A stretch of 64,000 bases of DNA from Phoronis australis. Lineage: Eukaryota; Phoronida; Phoronidae. This document shows positions 45,388 through 56,150 of this stretch, in pieces. How positions within the stretch are numbered: position 1 is the stretch's first letter; each line of letters begins with the position of its first letter. The position numbers and the translations under genes are program-made. The notes below the pieces were generated by a model, which saw only the letters and a program-made list of their open reading frames with translations, was not told where the DNA came from and did no database searches. Location of the stretch: NCBI GenBank assembly GCA_002633005.1, contig NMRA01000109.1, positions 148,971 to 212,970 of the forward strand, given 5' to 3'.

Positions 45388-46283
45388 TCTTCAACGAGGA
45401 TAAACATTCTAACCTTAACATCGAATTTGCCTCGCCCGAATAAATTCATACTCAAAACGTACCCAGAGTGACATGCATGAAGTAATATCCCACAAGACAT
45501 TATTCCGCGTATCGACCGAGACCGAACGAATTCCTAAGTTTCTAACATTTTTTCGCAGATTTTTAAATACTTCACCAAGACTGTTCACACGGCCGATCAC
45601 ATCCTATATGTGTGTACTTGCTCGTTAGGTTGCAAGTTTTCTCTAGTAAAAGAAACAATTTTAAAACTAGGGATTTATTTCTTGAAAAGAGGTAACAAAG
45701 ATGAAAACACTGGCAAATGCGCGGTGAAATTGTAACACCTTCTGGATATAGTTAAAAAACAACAATATTTGATATTGTATTTTCCTAGGAATCGGCGCCT
45801 GAGTTGCAGACGATATAGTATTCAGCAATTGAAAACTGAGATTTTACGCCTAGGGACTAATTGCATGTCGAATGCTAGTTACACTGCTGCAACTGTATTA
45901 CTTTAAATTATATTTGGAAAGTTTGATGATCGAACCGGCTGAAGAAGTCGAGTCGACATTGACCTACCTTTTGAACTTTCCCTGTCAGAGGTCATTGTTG
46001 AGGTAGTGCGGAGGTGAAAACGGAAAACTTTATTGCATGGCAGTATTTCCTCGACAGATTCAACGCGTATGGGATAAAAATACATACATTTGCGATAGCC
46101 CCTTAGACAACGAGTTGAAATGAACCGTACTTGTCGATTTTTCTGCACTTGATGAAGGGCGAATCTCTGTAAGGCACACGATATTTGCGTTAATGTCTCG
46201 CAATGTTTTTCCATTTCGTGAATGTCTACTTGGTTCAGCTTGAACATGGATATGGACATTACTGTTTCATTGGCTGTGCATCA
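45388..46283. other. No supported gene; a micro-exon unit fragment at the end
   Basis: TGAATGTCTACTTGGTTCAG, then CTTGAACATGGATATGGACA near 46218-46262, is the start of a micro-exon unit that stops abruptly where a G-rich repeat begins. No exon is present. The 118-codon minus-strand frame at 45903-46259 has no motif. Confidence 0.45.
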
Positions 46284-46495
46284 GAGGGGGCTGGGGTATA
46301 CCCCCAATTTTTCAGCGCTGCACGGCCCATGGACATGTGCGGCGCGTACCATAGCGGCTGGGGGCTGTAGCCCCTCCGCCCCACTTATTTCAGTGCTGTG
46401 CTGCCCATGCGTTGCGATTTTTTTGGGATATGTCTCTTGTCAATTTTTCAAATGTCAATAAGCATTACCCCAATAATCTTAAAAAATAACGCAAA
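46284..46495. repeat. G/C-rich interspersed repeat
   Basis: GGGGGCTGGGGTATACCCCC (a perfect palindromic core), then CAGCGCTGCACGGCCCATGG, GGCTGGGGGCTGTAGCCCC and CAGTGCTGTGCTGCCCATG. Internal duplication of CAG.GCTG.GC.GCCCATG shows two half-units. It cuts into a micro-exon unit, so it is an insertion. Class unknown. Confidence 0.5.
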
Positions 46496-47630
46496 TAGTA
46501 CGTGTTAGATCTGGCTGCTTGAAGCCGCAAATGTCAACGCTTTATATAGTAAACGTGATCAAATTTTACCGTTTACATCGGAATTTCCTCTAGTTCTACG
46601 CAAATATAGGACAAGGCCACGTGTCAGGTCAAGGCAAATCCAAATGTAGCAGAACTTTGAGCGTTGGTATTAACGAATCTTGAACTACCAACCGAGGCGC
46701 TAAAATCGACAATGCCCTCAAAGTCGTTAAGTCCAGCGACATCTAGCGTTTAAGTTTTCAGCGTTAGTCTGCTTACGATTGTCAAAAGAGTATCGGGACA
46801 CGTAGCTATTCAAAATGCAAACAGACGCAGTAAGTTAAGAGTTTGTTTCCAAAAACGATACTTCCAACAGCATATTTTACTAATGCAGCTTTTGCGTATT
46901 TTTAAAGCATATATTCGAACCCAACAATCGTTCAGATTGGATAGAAAACGCAATGCAAGAATTGCTTAAGCAATGTATCAAAATGTTCCAGGGTCGACCG
47001 ACTTGTAAGGCCAAAGGAACAAAGCACAGGGGCATACTTCATTCTAGTTCCTTAACGTTTTTTAAAGTACGCTAACTGACAAAAGATGTTCTGTACACAT
47101 ACATGTATGTCCTTCGAAACTCAAAAATGTACAATTTCCACAAATCCTTATGCATTTCTACTCTGTATTTTTTACTTGCTAATGGAGAAACATGGAAAAA
47201 ACAAACTATGCAAGCAAATATGAACACAAAATAAGAATGAAACAGATCGCAATAACATTTATTCATCATAAAAAACTTTAAAATCCACCACAGAAAGCTG
47301 AGACAGTATGATGTAGGTAATTTACTTGAGGCATACAATAAAATAGGTGAGGATGGCATGTCTTTGTCATTTCAGCATCAGCCATTTAAGACAATGATAT
47401 TTTAATGTTTGGAAGAAATTTTAATCAAAGCAAAGTGAGATCAATGTTTTTGAGATCTTGTTGCACACTTGTCGTTTGATATCTCACAAGTTGTACTTAG
47501 TAGTAAAAGGCCTTATTTCCTTTGAAGAGGTTGCACATTACCGTTACATTCTTAACCATGCGCCTTCAATTTTGGTATTTAAATGACTCTTACAAATAAT
47601 TATTGTTAAGTTGTCACCATGTCGTAGATT
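46496..47630. other. No supported gene
   Basis: AT-rich with one 95-codon minus-strand hydrophobic frame (47072-47359) lacking context. Confidence 0.5.
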
Positions 47631-47941
47631 TTAAGTCTGCTTTGCTTTCCTAGATCTCCGGAGATCTCTCGCTGGAACGTTGACTGTGATGAGTCTCGGA
47701 AACTCTGGTAATGTGAAATCCCGAAACTGCCTCTATAATGTCGTTCCAGAACGGGAGTTAACACCATGACCCTGTATCCCAAAAATGTTATGAATACATC
47801 TTAATAGATTTAATAGCCTTTAGTATACTTGTTGCTAAGAAAAAAATATTTTTCTGTTATCGGGGTTGTACATGTACGTATTGGGTGGAAGACCGTTTCC
47901 GCCGATGTTGTTTTTACCATTGCGATACTGAGGAGCTGTGA

Positions 47942-48225
47942 CAAAAGTCCGCAAAGTGCCGCCTTTTTCAGACACGAAAAGGTGCGTGTTTGGAGGATGT
48001 AGTAACACCAACTTGACTGAGAACGTCTTTTTGTTCAAAGTTCCAAAATACGTGAAAGTTACACAGAAGTGGTATCGGTTTATGCCGCACCGGAGTGACG
48101 TGGAATGTCATAGTGTGGAACATGAGAGTCGGGAGCCAATTTTTAGTCGGCACATGTCACGGAATCGTGTTTCTACCAAACACAAAAAGGGCGTTGCGAT
48201 GAAGGACTTGTCACCTTGTTTGTAA
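47942..48225 (+). pseudogene. THAP-like domain in the second transposon
   Basis: RCVFGGCSNTNLTENVFLFK, then VPKYVKVTQKWYRF, resembles the THAP start: C-x4-C, a small loop, then the F..P and K.W segment. The expected C-x2-H pair and AVP(S/T)-type end are not clear in the same frame, so a frameshift is likely around 48090. The ATG is missing at the usual position. Too short to be a whole transposase. Confidence 0.45.
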
Positions 48226-48828
48226 ATTTTATAAATAACGATCAAACTGCTTCCATTCTAGGCCAATTGATGCCAGGTCTTCGACCCCGGCCACCATCGA
48301 GTGATGCGACACGTAGGCCTTGTGTTTACACCGTGCCCCAGGTTTACTGTAGCCTTTGTTACTGATTATTAGGTTCTATTCTGTGAATATTGGTCGCCCT
48401 TTCATTCAGTTGGTTGTGGCTTACATATGTTTGCAGCATTTCTGGTACAAGTGGGCCTAGTTCATACGGCCTCAAAGCTGACGAAAGTTCGCCAATTGGC
48501 AAATCGAATTCATTGTTTGATTCCTAAAGTACTTCAGTGTGATGCCCGTATCCGCTCTCCTCTATGTCTAGATAATTACTGTCCAGTTATTGCTCAAAAT
48601 GGTCCTCGTATTCTGATCTGCTATATTCCGCCATTGCAATTGATTTTCAAGTGACCAAACGTCTTCCAACCATTACATCATTTTGCTGAAAACTTGGAAC
48701 TAACTAAGTTTTCTTCACAATTTAAACAATCGCGTCTATTTGGAAAAAATATTTTGTTTATTTTGTGGTACTCGTATCAAATCAGCTAACTGAAACCTCA
48801 AAAACTAAGAAAATGCATGGTGGGAGCT

Positions 48829-48945
48829 CTTTAAATGTGGCGCCACCTAGTTTGTTGAGAGAAGGCTGTAGACCTGCGATAGGGTGCAATGTATATCACA
48901 GCCTTAGTCTTTTCCCAACAAACTAGTTGGCGTCAAATTTAAATT
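48829..48945. repeat. Short foldback
   Basis: TGGCGCCACCTAGTTTGTTG pairs, with few mismatches, with CAACAAACTAGTTGGCGTCA, extended by AAGGCTGT / ACAGCCTT. Total about 117 bp with a 27-nt loop. It lies inside the THAP element, just before its right arm. Confidence 0.7.
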
Positions 48946-49610
48946 GTCCTCGTCCTGGAACGAAGGGATAGGTTCATTTTCGAGATCCCACGTGATCTGA
49001 GTTCACGGGACTCATCACCGTCAACATCCAATCGAAGTAGACGGGAGATCTATGAAGATCTAGGAAAGCAACAAAGTAGTCCAGCAGACCAGTTTTAAAT
49101 TTATTATCGAGAACATTCCTGGATGGCTCAAGGTTTACACTTTATTTATACTATCTTAACCAAATTTGCAAATTTCAGTACCAAGTATCAATTCAATATC
49201 AATTAACAAACAACGTACATGTAAACTACAATGTATGGACAGGGAGCGGCTTTTATTTACTCGGCTTGTATTACTCGGGGCATTATTATGGGTGACACGT
49301 TTCGAATTGTAAAAGCCAAAATATACGCGAAACTCGTGCACATGACTAACATTACGTTTGACTCATATAAGGAGGATTTTTTTATAAATGACGAAAAGGT
49401 CAGACTTACATATTTATACATCGTGCTTGCAAAGATAATAATGTTGACAACTTGAAGCGCGTCTTTTTGCGAATGAGCGACCGGGTAAAGAAGTAACTCA
49501 ACATTCTTGGCCTTATCACCGACCGATCCGCTTTGGAATGCACGAATGCTTGCAGACAAAATAATTTACATAGACTGAGTAACAACTAATTCACAAAATT
49601 CACCATACAG

Positions 49611-49638
49611 TCTGATAAGTCCCTAGCGGGCACATGCG
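49611..49638 (+). CDS. Weak 28-nt exon candidate
   Basis: Acceptor CACCATACAG, donor GTAAGA. It reads SDKSLAGTC plus one base in phase 0 and has stops in the other two phases. It would deliver phase 1 to the next candidate at 49700, but nothing upstream is known to supply phase 0. Recorded only because of its position. Confidence 0.15.
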
Positions 49639-49699
49639 GTAAGACGTAAGGTGTATCTAATTAAGCATGTGATGTTAACATCTTGTGAACGTTATACAG

Positions 49700-49711
49700 G
49701 TACTGACAAGG
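49700..49711 (+). CDS. Candidate 12-nt micro-exon (GTDK)
   Basis: Acceptor GTGAACGTTATACAG, donor GTAAAT. Phase-1 reading: (G)GT, TDK, then G. Although only 12 nt, it keeps the family frame and the GT-start and G-end convention. It is half the length of the reference exon. Confidence 0.4.
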
Positions 49712-50616
49712 GTAAATATTTGTTACTTGTCGAAATGCAGTTTCTCCAAGTTTGTTGTTTTGTCGTTTTTGCTTATTGTTGCGTTTCTTTATTTGCACGC
49801 TACAGGTTGCATTCGGTCAACATGAAATTTCCCAAAACACGTGTGGTGCCCTTTCAATTATTTACCAACTGGCTTACTGGGTTTCCTATCTGTATTTGAT
49901 ATACTCTGGAAAGCCTTGCAATTTCATCCACTTGCATAATGCAAGTTTTATTTGACCGTTTGAGAAGTATTTGCATGTACCGACCAAAAATTCGAGCCCA
50001 GGATATCCCGGATTCTATCCAGACACTGCAGGCTAATGACCTACATGATTCGAGACGAACTCCGGGACATTTCACATGATTTTCATATGGTCTAAAGATC
50101 TGTTAACACTCACAAATCTGACATCTATAGATCAGTGCAGTTGGGATATTTGATTGAAATGGTGATTTCTCAAGTGTGTGTTTGCTCGTTTTCCCGAGGC
50201 AGGCTGTAATCTCTTTGTAACCGGTCTGCAGTTAACCGATGGAGTGGTTGTCGGGTAAACTCTATTTTGAAATGTAGCGGCATTCACACTTATTCAATGG
50301 GAACTTCTTAAGTGAACTTCTTACCTGAATCTGGACACTTTAAAACTGTTTCATCAATTATATGTAAATGTATTAATTATCGACACTATTATACTGTTAC
50401 TGATTGTATTAAACGGGTTTTGAGAACCGATGATTTTACACTGCACGTAGTATAGAAGATTACAACATTCAAGTGCATTTACGGCAAAAATGTTAGATCA
50501 TTATCGTCAGTAATGGTCAATAGAAATTGTCAACGGTAACTTAAAACTTATTTTTTATCTCTTCGTTTAATGTTCGTTTCTATTAAAAATAAATATATTA
50601 CTGAACAAAATTCAAG

Positions 50617-50810
50617 GTGACAGTTCCAGTGGAGAGGGTACCAAGGACATCGGCGATGGCACTTCATCTAATCCTGGAGACCAAGGCGTGGGCGGTGGTA
50701 ATTATACTACGGACGGTGGTGATTATACTACGGATGGTGGTGAGGACATAGAAGGCAGTGAAGAAGATGGTGAGAAAAAGTCCGTTCTGGAAACTCTTTC
50801 CAAACATTAA
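50617..50810 (+). CDS. Acidic Gly/Thr/Asp-rich exon, terminal or internal
   Basis: The acceptor is AAAATTCAAG and the phase-1 start is (G)GT. The reading DSSSGEGTKDIGDGTSSNPG leads into two and a half 21-nt repeats, GGNYTTD, GGDYTTD and GGED. It then reaches EGSEEDGEKKSVLETLSKH and stops at 50808-50810, giving 63 residues. A second outcome is possible: GTGAGA at 50770 is a good donor that would end the exon at 50769 in phase 1, making a 153-nt phase 1-1 exon that skips the stop. NYT is a potential N-glycosylation site, which would matter only if the protein is secreted. An alternative AG at 50623 gives a different frame. Composition matches an extension of the micro-exon peptide. A TIR element lies just downstream. 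Confidence 0.6.
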
Positions 50811-50836
50811 GTAAAAATCAGTGGAGATTTATCCAG

Positions 50837-53125
50837 GATTGTGATCAAACCCTCTCGACTCCCACAACCCTCGACCCCCCAACTCCGTCGACCCACGACC
50901 TGTGACAATAGATGTATCTGTGGGTTTTTTACATATTTCATAATCTTATCGTCGGGATATCAATGGTTGTCAGGCTCCAATGGTCGTCCGCCATCTTCTT
51001 TCGTGTGCAGGGCCGCCACGAGGGACTTAACGTTCCAATTTCGAGTGATCGTCTGGTTGTTAGGTACTAAACTCTCGGGAGAAAAACGCATCGACGAGAT
51101 GAGATGAAAATCGGTGCATTTACCGACTGTTTTTTGAAACCACTTAAAAACTTGTAGATTTTATTAATAGAATTTTTGTTCGTTTTCATAAGATATTTTC
51201 AAATTAAATTGCTCTACAAGTAAACATTTCACAGCAGGAACCAGATGGATTCCTTAATTACAAGAGAAAACACACACACTTACGATACCCAATGTGTAAT
51301 TGAGTATCGGATACTAAGTGGCACAGGTTAGCACAATACCAAATGGGTACATAATACCAAATGGGTATTGGCCGATGGCCTACCAACTGGGTCGAGCAAA
51401 ACGGCAAATTCAATAACAAGTACGAAATAGGTACAAACTGCCAAATGGGAAAATATCATATAATGTACGAAGTGGGTACACCAAACAGCCAACTGGCAGG
51501 TTCCGGAGAAACTTAGTGAGCAGACCAGCCGGGGTGATAAAAAGAGATATTGTAAAGAACGTGGTGTTGTGGCTGAAGAACGGGAAGGAGTCTACTACGT
51601 ATAAATTTTTTTAATTGGGAAAACTTGCGAGTGAATGTACTGTTGCTTGAGGCTGGGCCAACAGGAAGCTGGAGAGAAAGAACAAACAGCGTTACCATCG
51701 GACTTGGTAGGAACTAAGTAGGAGTTGGATATAAAGCATGAAGTGCTGTATGATGGTATTTGTCCAAATAATAGAATTTATGTCATTGTGCCATTAATCT
51801 CATTATTTATGATTAAAGAATCCTGTTAAAGGTGAGAAAAAAATTCAAACAATGTGACACTGAATATTTATTAGAGCAACTGTACTGATGTCTAATGATC
51901 TTTAACCAAGTCTCCATAGGCTACAGTTCTGTTTTGGCTGGCAAGGTGTTAACAGGAAGTGAAGAAATACTGGAAAGAAAAAGAAAGATAGCAAAGTTAC
52001 AAGAAGAGTAATTATTTAGCGCAAAAAATTTAGATTGTTGTAAACGTGTTTGTATGTTACCTCAAATTTTCTTATCCTCGTTATTTTATTGGTTAAATTT
52101 TAAACATATTTGAAATTCTGGTCCAACTTTAATCGATTTAAAATCAATGTTATACCAGCAAAACAGTCTGTGGTTGAACTAAAATTGTTGTAAACCTTTT
52201 CCCTCTATATTCTTGGTCTTTTCCTGCATGTTTTCTGTTCTTGCAAATGACGAAGATAAGAGTCATTGTAAAATGACTGCCAAAAAGCAATGTATAGTTC
52301 AAACAACTCGGCATAAATCAATGAAACTTTCGAATCAACGAATACTACATGTTTGTGAGAGTTCAATTAAATCCTATTCAGGGCATAACTTTGAAGTGGA
52401 ATAATTCTGTGAGAACGACAAGCCGGTTTTATGTTTAGGCGGACGGCCACTGGTTTCCCGAGAACTCGTCGCAGGGCGACTTTCCCATACGCGAGTCTGC
52501 TCTGGCTGACCTCTGGAAAGGAGCGTGAGAAAGCTGGTGGTCTCGAATACCGCATTGTGAGCGCGGTATCGTTGTCGCGGAAATAATTCCACGAGCGTCT
52601 ATCAATGGCCCAGTTCTAAAAAAACTTAGGGAGAGAGAACGTTAACGTGAATGAACATAATTTCATATTTTTATTATTTGCTTTATATTGTATACTCGTT
52701 TACAATATGCTCCGTGTGACGTTGAAATCTTTTAGTTTACAGTTTGTTTTTTCAAACTGTATTTACTATTAAAATTACAATTTTGTCGGTTCCTCGCACT
52801 CTGCAATTCACTGAAGTGCAGACGAGACGATTACTCTCTGCTGGGAACGACATTCGTAAGGTTGGTACATGTAGGTCTATGAACTCATTTGGTCGCGTTG
52901 TTTTTTTCTGTCTTTGGCTTTCAAACTTGCCGCATCGACTGTCTTAATTGCCAAAAACAGGGAAAAGCCAACGGAGCTCAAGGCCCAACTCTTTGATCCT
53001 ACAAGTCAGCGCTTGTTTTATGTTCAGATCGATTCGAGTTTGTGTATAGTCTAGGTCGAGGGAGTTGTGGGTCGTGGGGGTTGGGGATCGTGGGGGCCGT
53101 GGGTTGAGGGGGTTTCAAAACCATC
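50837..53125 (-). mobile_element. Long copy of the CGACCC-terminus element (2.3 kb)
   Basis: The left end GATTGTGATCAAACCC is followed by C-rich CGACCC repeats. The right end has G-rich GGGTCGTGGGGGTTG repeats and terminates in GGTTTCAAAACCATC. It is inverted relative to E1 and E2. 50905-50945 (TGACAATAGATGTATCTG, TTACATATTTCATAATCTT) matches the inner right end of E1, and 52747-52880 matches the inner left end of E1. The extra 1.5 kb in the middle has no open frame that looks like a transposase, so it is either another deletion derivative or holds foreign DNA. It carries an array of short near-palindromes at 51285-51500. Confidence 0.7.
51285..51500. repeat. Array of TACCAAATGGGTA near-palindromes
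   Basis: At least seven related words lie in about 165 bp: ATACCAAATGGGTAC (51337), ATACCAAATGGGTAT (51355), TACCAACTGGGTC (51381), GTACGAAATAGGTAC (51420), TGCCAAATGGGAA (51439), GTACGAAGTGGGTAC (51465) and AGCCAACTGGCAG (51487). Weaker ones occur before 51330. Several are close to perfect 14-15 bp inverted repeats. Spacing is 18-39 bp. A cluster like this looks like repeated binding sites for a dimeric protein. Confidence 0.7.
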
Positions 53126-53616
53126 CATTCCTCCATTTACCCTGGGAATAACAGACCAACCATCACCGTGTTTCCTAGTAACATACTTATTCCCGAAATA
53201 TCCATTGACAACAACCTACATTTGAATGAGACTTAACTCTTTTGAAACGGATATTTAATGCGCAGAAAGAGTTTTGTAGCATACTGCAGGAAGTTTTCAA
53301 TTTAAACTAGACAGAATCGACTGAACTCCGTCAAACCTTTGACGAACATTAGTTTTAAGCTAGAATCGATGTTCATCTCCAGTCTGAGTTGAAGCGGGAT
53401 TGCTTTGTGTCGGGTGTCGACCGTTGGTAATTTATTCTCAATGAGTACATTAAACACGCTGCATACTGCTCACGGTTTCATTCCATATGAATACGAAAGC
53501 CGTCTCCGTTAAAAGTGGGTCTGCAAAACTGTTCAGGTGAAGTCAAATTTAGTTTGATGCTTGCGATTGGTTCATTGATATTTGCCATGAAAATTACCAT
53601 TATCGTGCTTGGTGCA
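53126..53616. other. No supported gene
   Basis: AT-rich sequence between two repeats; nothing recognised. Confidence 0.5.
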
Positions 53617-53745
53617 GGGGCGAATCCAGGATTTTGAGTTAGGGGGACCAGGGTAGAGTATTAGCACCCACGAACTGCCAAATGGAATCTTAGGGGGGGC
53701 ATGGCCTCGTTGGCCCCCTTCTAAATTTGCCACTCTGGTGTGCTT
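53617..53745 (+). repeat. Interspersed G/C-rich repeat, copy 2
   Basis: AATCCAGGATTTTGAGTTAG, then GGGGGACCAGGG, GTATTAGC, AATGGAATCTTAGGGGGGGC, ATGGCC and CTAAATTTGCCACT. Same order as the minus strand of 1-165. Confidence 0.6.
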
Positions 53746-54011
53746 TGTGATGGCACGGTTCGAAGAAGAGATGTATGTTTTCAGTCAGAAAACGAAAATC
53801 GGAAAGTGGTTGCGTTATTTAGTTCAGAATGCAAAATGTGTATTTCATTTCCAAATTACAACCAAAAATAAAAATTACTAAATTATTCTCACGAAATTGC
53901 TTCGAAGTTTGCCGCCACTAGTGTGTATGATTTGAATGAATTGAAGTAGGTGCTTGTCACACAAGCCGACGATTGTTGGGAACATCTTCTTCTGTCAGTA
54001 GCGTGTTCAGA

Positions 54012-54508
54012 TCATCTTGTGTCCCAAGAAAAACTATCATAAACTTCCATCATTATCGACTCTGTCATTCCGACGAGTCCCTCATAAAGTCTTCCAAAGC
54101 ATGGGCGGTTTGGTTTTAGATGCTGCGTGACGTGTTTGATAGTCTTCTGTGATAGGAATTTGTCATTTTTAAGCAAATTCCTGTTACTGCCAGCCGCGAA
54201 CAGGCACGTTTTGGCGCTGTCCAAAATCAAATTTACAGGTATCGTTTACTTGTGGAGCGGTTGAAAGCATTGGTGAATGCTGCATTCACAGGTCACTCAA
54301 AATGCCTGGGGGCACCTCTAGTGACAAATGATTTGTCGAGATTGAGTGAGTTGTAGTATAGTATTTCTGTAAAATCTCCAGTAGTGGTGATTGGTGGAGG
54401 TTCCTCTGATCCATAGGTATGCAGTAAGATTTTCCACTCACTTCCAAGCAGGTAATACACTGATGAATAACAATCTTGACAATCTGGCCTGTGCGTGGTG
54501 TCTAGCAT
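54012..54508 (-). CDS. Two unrecognised minus-strand frames
   Basis: Adjacent open frames at 54293-54508 (MLDTTHRPDCQDCYSSVYYL, then LGSEWKILLHTYGSEEPPP) and 54012-54230 (KTIKHVTQHLKPNRPCFGRL) may be parts of one decayed gene, probably transposon-derived given the surroundings. No domain was recognised, and real exons are not excluded. Confidence 0.2.
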
Positions 54509-54837
54509 TTCTTGTCCGTATGTGTTGTATTTAAAAGAACTCCGCCACCTAACATGGCTTAACGCTCAGAGTCCCAAATTACTTGATGAACACGCCCTTG
54601 GCTGAAAGAAGTATCAGGCGTCTAGTTTCAACTGGGATTTTAGCAATCAGCGTCGTGCACCAGTGCGGATTAGTTGTTGATCATCCAGGAATAAATTGAG
54701 GTGGTGCAAGCGGGTGCAACTTTCCTTGTAGCCTTGCAGTACTCTCATTTGGAAGATGGTAGACAATGAACCCATAGATGCTCGAAGGGGCAGATACCAT
54801 CATCAGACGTATTTGTTGTTTTTCGTTTTCTGTACAG

Positions 54838-54876
54838 ATGGTCAACAAACTGCAGGACTTGGAAAATTACTACTAG
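54838..54876 (+). CDS. Weak 39-nt exon candidate
   Basis: The acceptor is excellent (TTTTTCGTTTTCTGTACAG). Phase-1 reading: (G)AT, GQQTAGLGKLLL, then G, with donor GTTTAT, which is poor. Length 39 and phase 1-1 fit the upstream exon series, and DGQQTAG recalls VGQKGAS. Without a better donor it stays tentative. Confidence 0.25.
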   Translation: MVNKLQDLENYY

Positions 54877-55814
54877 GTTTATTCTCCACTAAAGTGTGCA
54901 ACTGGAAAAGTTGTGTGAAAAAATAAAGTTGTCAGTATTGCTTAAAAGTGTGTTGGAATAAGATTGTTAATTTAAGTAGCAGAAGAGCACAAAAGGGTTG
55001 ATTCATAACCTTTCTGCTTCTGCTTTTGATGGTGTGAGTGGACAAAGAAGGGGACTCATTAAACATTAAACAATGTATCATAAGTTTTTATAAAGTATAC
55101 ACCTGTGGGTTATGATAGAAAAACATCACTGGTTTGCAGCAAAGAGATCTTTAATGTTATCGTTGTACTTTTGATTTGTACCTTAATGTCAACACTGCGA
55201 AAAAATGAAATGCATGACAATAGATGCTACTTTGGAAAAGGCCGTGTGTATTTTATGTGAGCCAAAATAAGGCGACTTGCAGGCAATGACGATACTGTAA
55301 AGGTAATTCACAGACAGTAAGCGAGAGAAAATTGTCAGTGGCATGACTTAAACAAAGCCATACCTATCGATGAAGAATTTACGATCACATTAAAAAACAA
55401 CCTGGAATGGTTTCATGCCCTTTTTTATCGAACAACAGTGTTGGAAGCTTTACTTGAAGTTAAGTTGTGTTATTTAACAATATTTTTGATAATATGTATC
55501 TTTTGTGCTCATATTTTGTACACTAGCTTTTATTTCTAGTACTCGCATCCGCGAACTTCTTCAAGAAAACCTTAAGTTGATTCTTTGCTCAATCGCATGG
55601 GAGAAGCATCACTAACTAACGAAATCGCAGCGTTTTACCAACATATTATTAAGAGAAAACGTATGGGTCCGTTGTCTCCAAACCACTACGTTGAATTTTG
55701 ACTTCCCTTTCTTCAAGTTCCATTTTCTGTGTTCTGTAACTCGCATGTCTGAGAACTTAAGACGTCCCTCTTTTTCTATCTTAAATGATCAGCTTTACGC
55801 AAAGCTTTTCATTT

Positions 55815-56150
55815 CATCTCGTTGATGTCCCAAGACCTTCATTTTCTGTTGAAATGGACACCTGGTTGCTCTGTGCACCATTACCAACACTTGTTTTCAG
55901 ATCTAGGACTTGAAACGACGTCCCCGTGGCAGATACTTGCTTCTTCTTTCTGTGGTATCTCCTGTTGTAAATTCGAGCCTTGGAGTTGTCCATTTCCTTT
56001 TGGGTGTTTCATTCCTGGGAAGCGTCAACCCTGTATCTGTTTTGCCTTTCTTTTTCCTTTCTCAGGAAATCAGGATCGTTGCGTTTTTTCTTTCTCGATA
56101 TGTTTTTTGAATCTTTGCTTGCGTTTTACTGATAATGTCTGAAACAGATA
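55815..56150 (-). pseudogene. Basic, frameshifted remnant
   Basis: The minus strand reads TQAKIQKTYRERKN in one frame and, after a one-base shift, RNDPDFLRKEKERQNRYRVD and KARIYNRRYHRKKKQ. The K.R..YRERKK..DPD.L.KE..R..RYR pattern is common in uncharacterised, often transposon-linked proteins of marine invertebrates, mostly near N-termini. No catalytic region follows. Confidence 0.35.

Larger units (their letters stand above)
47635..49094 (+). mobile_element. Second THAP-carrying transposon with inverted arms
   Basis: The left arm (about 47635-47760) and right arm (about 48955-49094) are inverted copies. CTTTCCTAGATCT, GTTGAC.GTGATGAGTC and CGTTCCAG.ACG occur in both, in mirrored order. TTAA adjoins both sides (47631-47634, 49095-49098), as in the element at 32.8-38.6 kb, although the first bases differ. 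A THAP-like frame lies between the arms. It probably belongs to the same superfamily with a different family sequence. Confidence 0.6.

Noticed and set aside
49611-49638. A regular member of the micro-exon family.
   Set aside because: 28 nt, with a stop in phase 1 and no flank similarity. Kept only as a very weak candidate.
55822-56142. The 106-codon plus-strand Cys/Phe-rich frame.
   Set aside because: It is the complement of a basic, protein-like minus-strand frame (KEKERQNRYR and neighbours), so it is a shadow frame.
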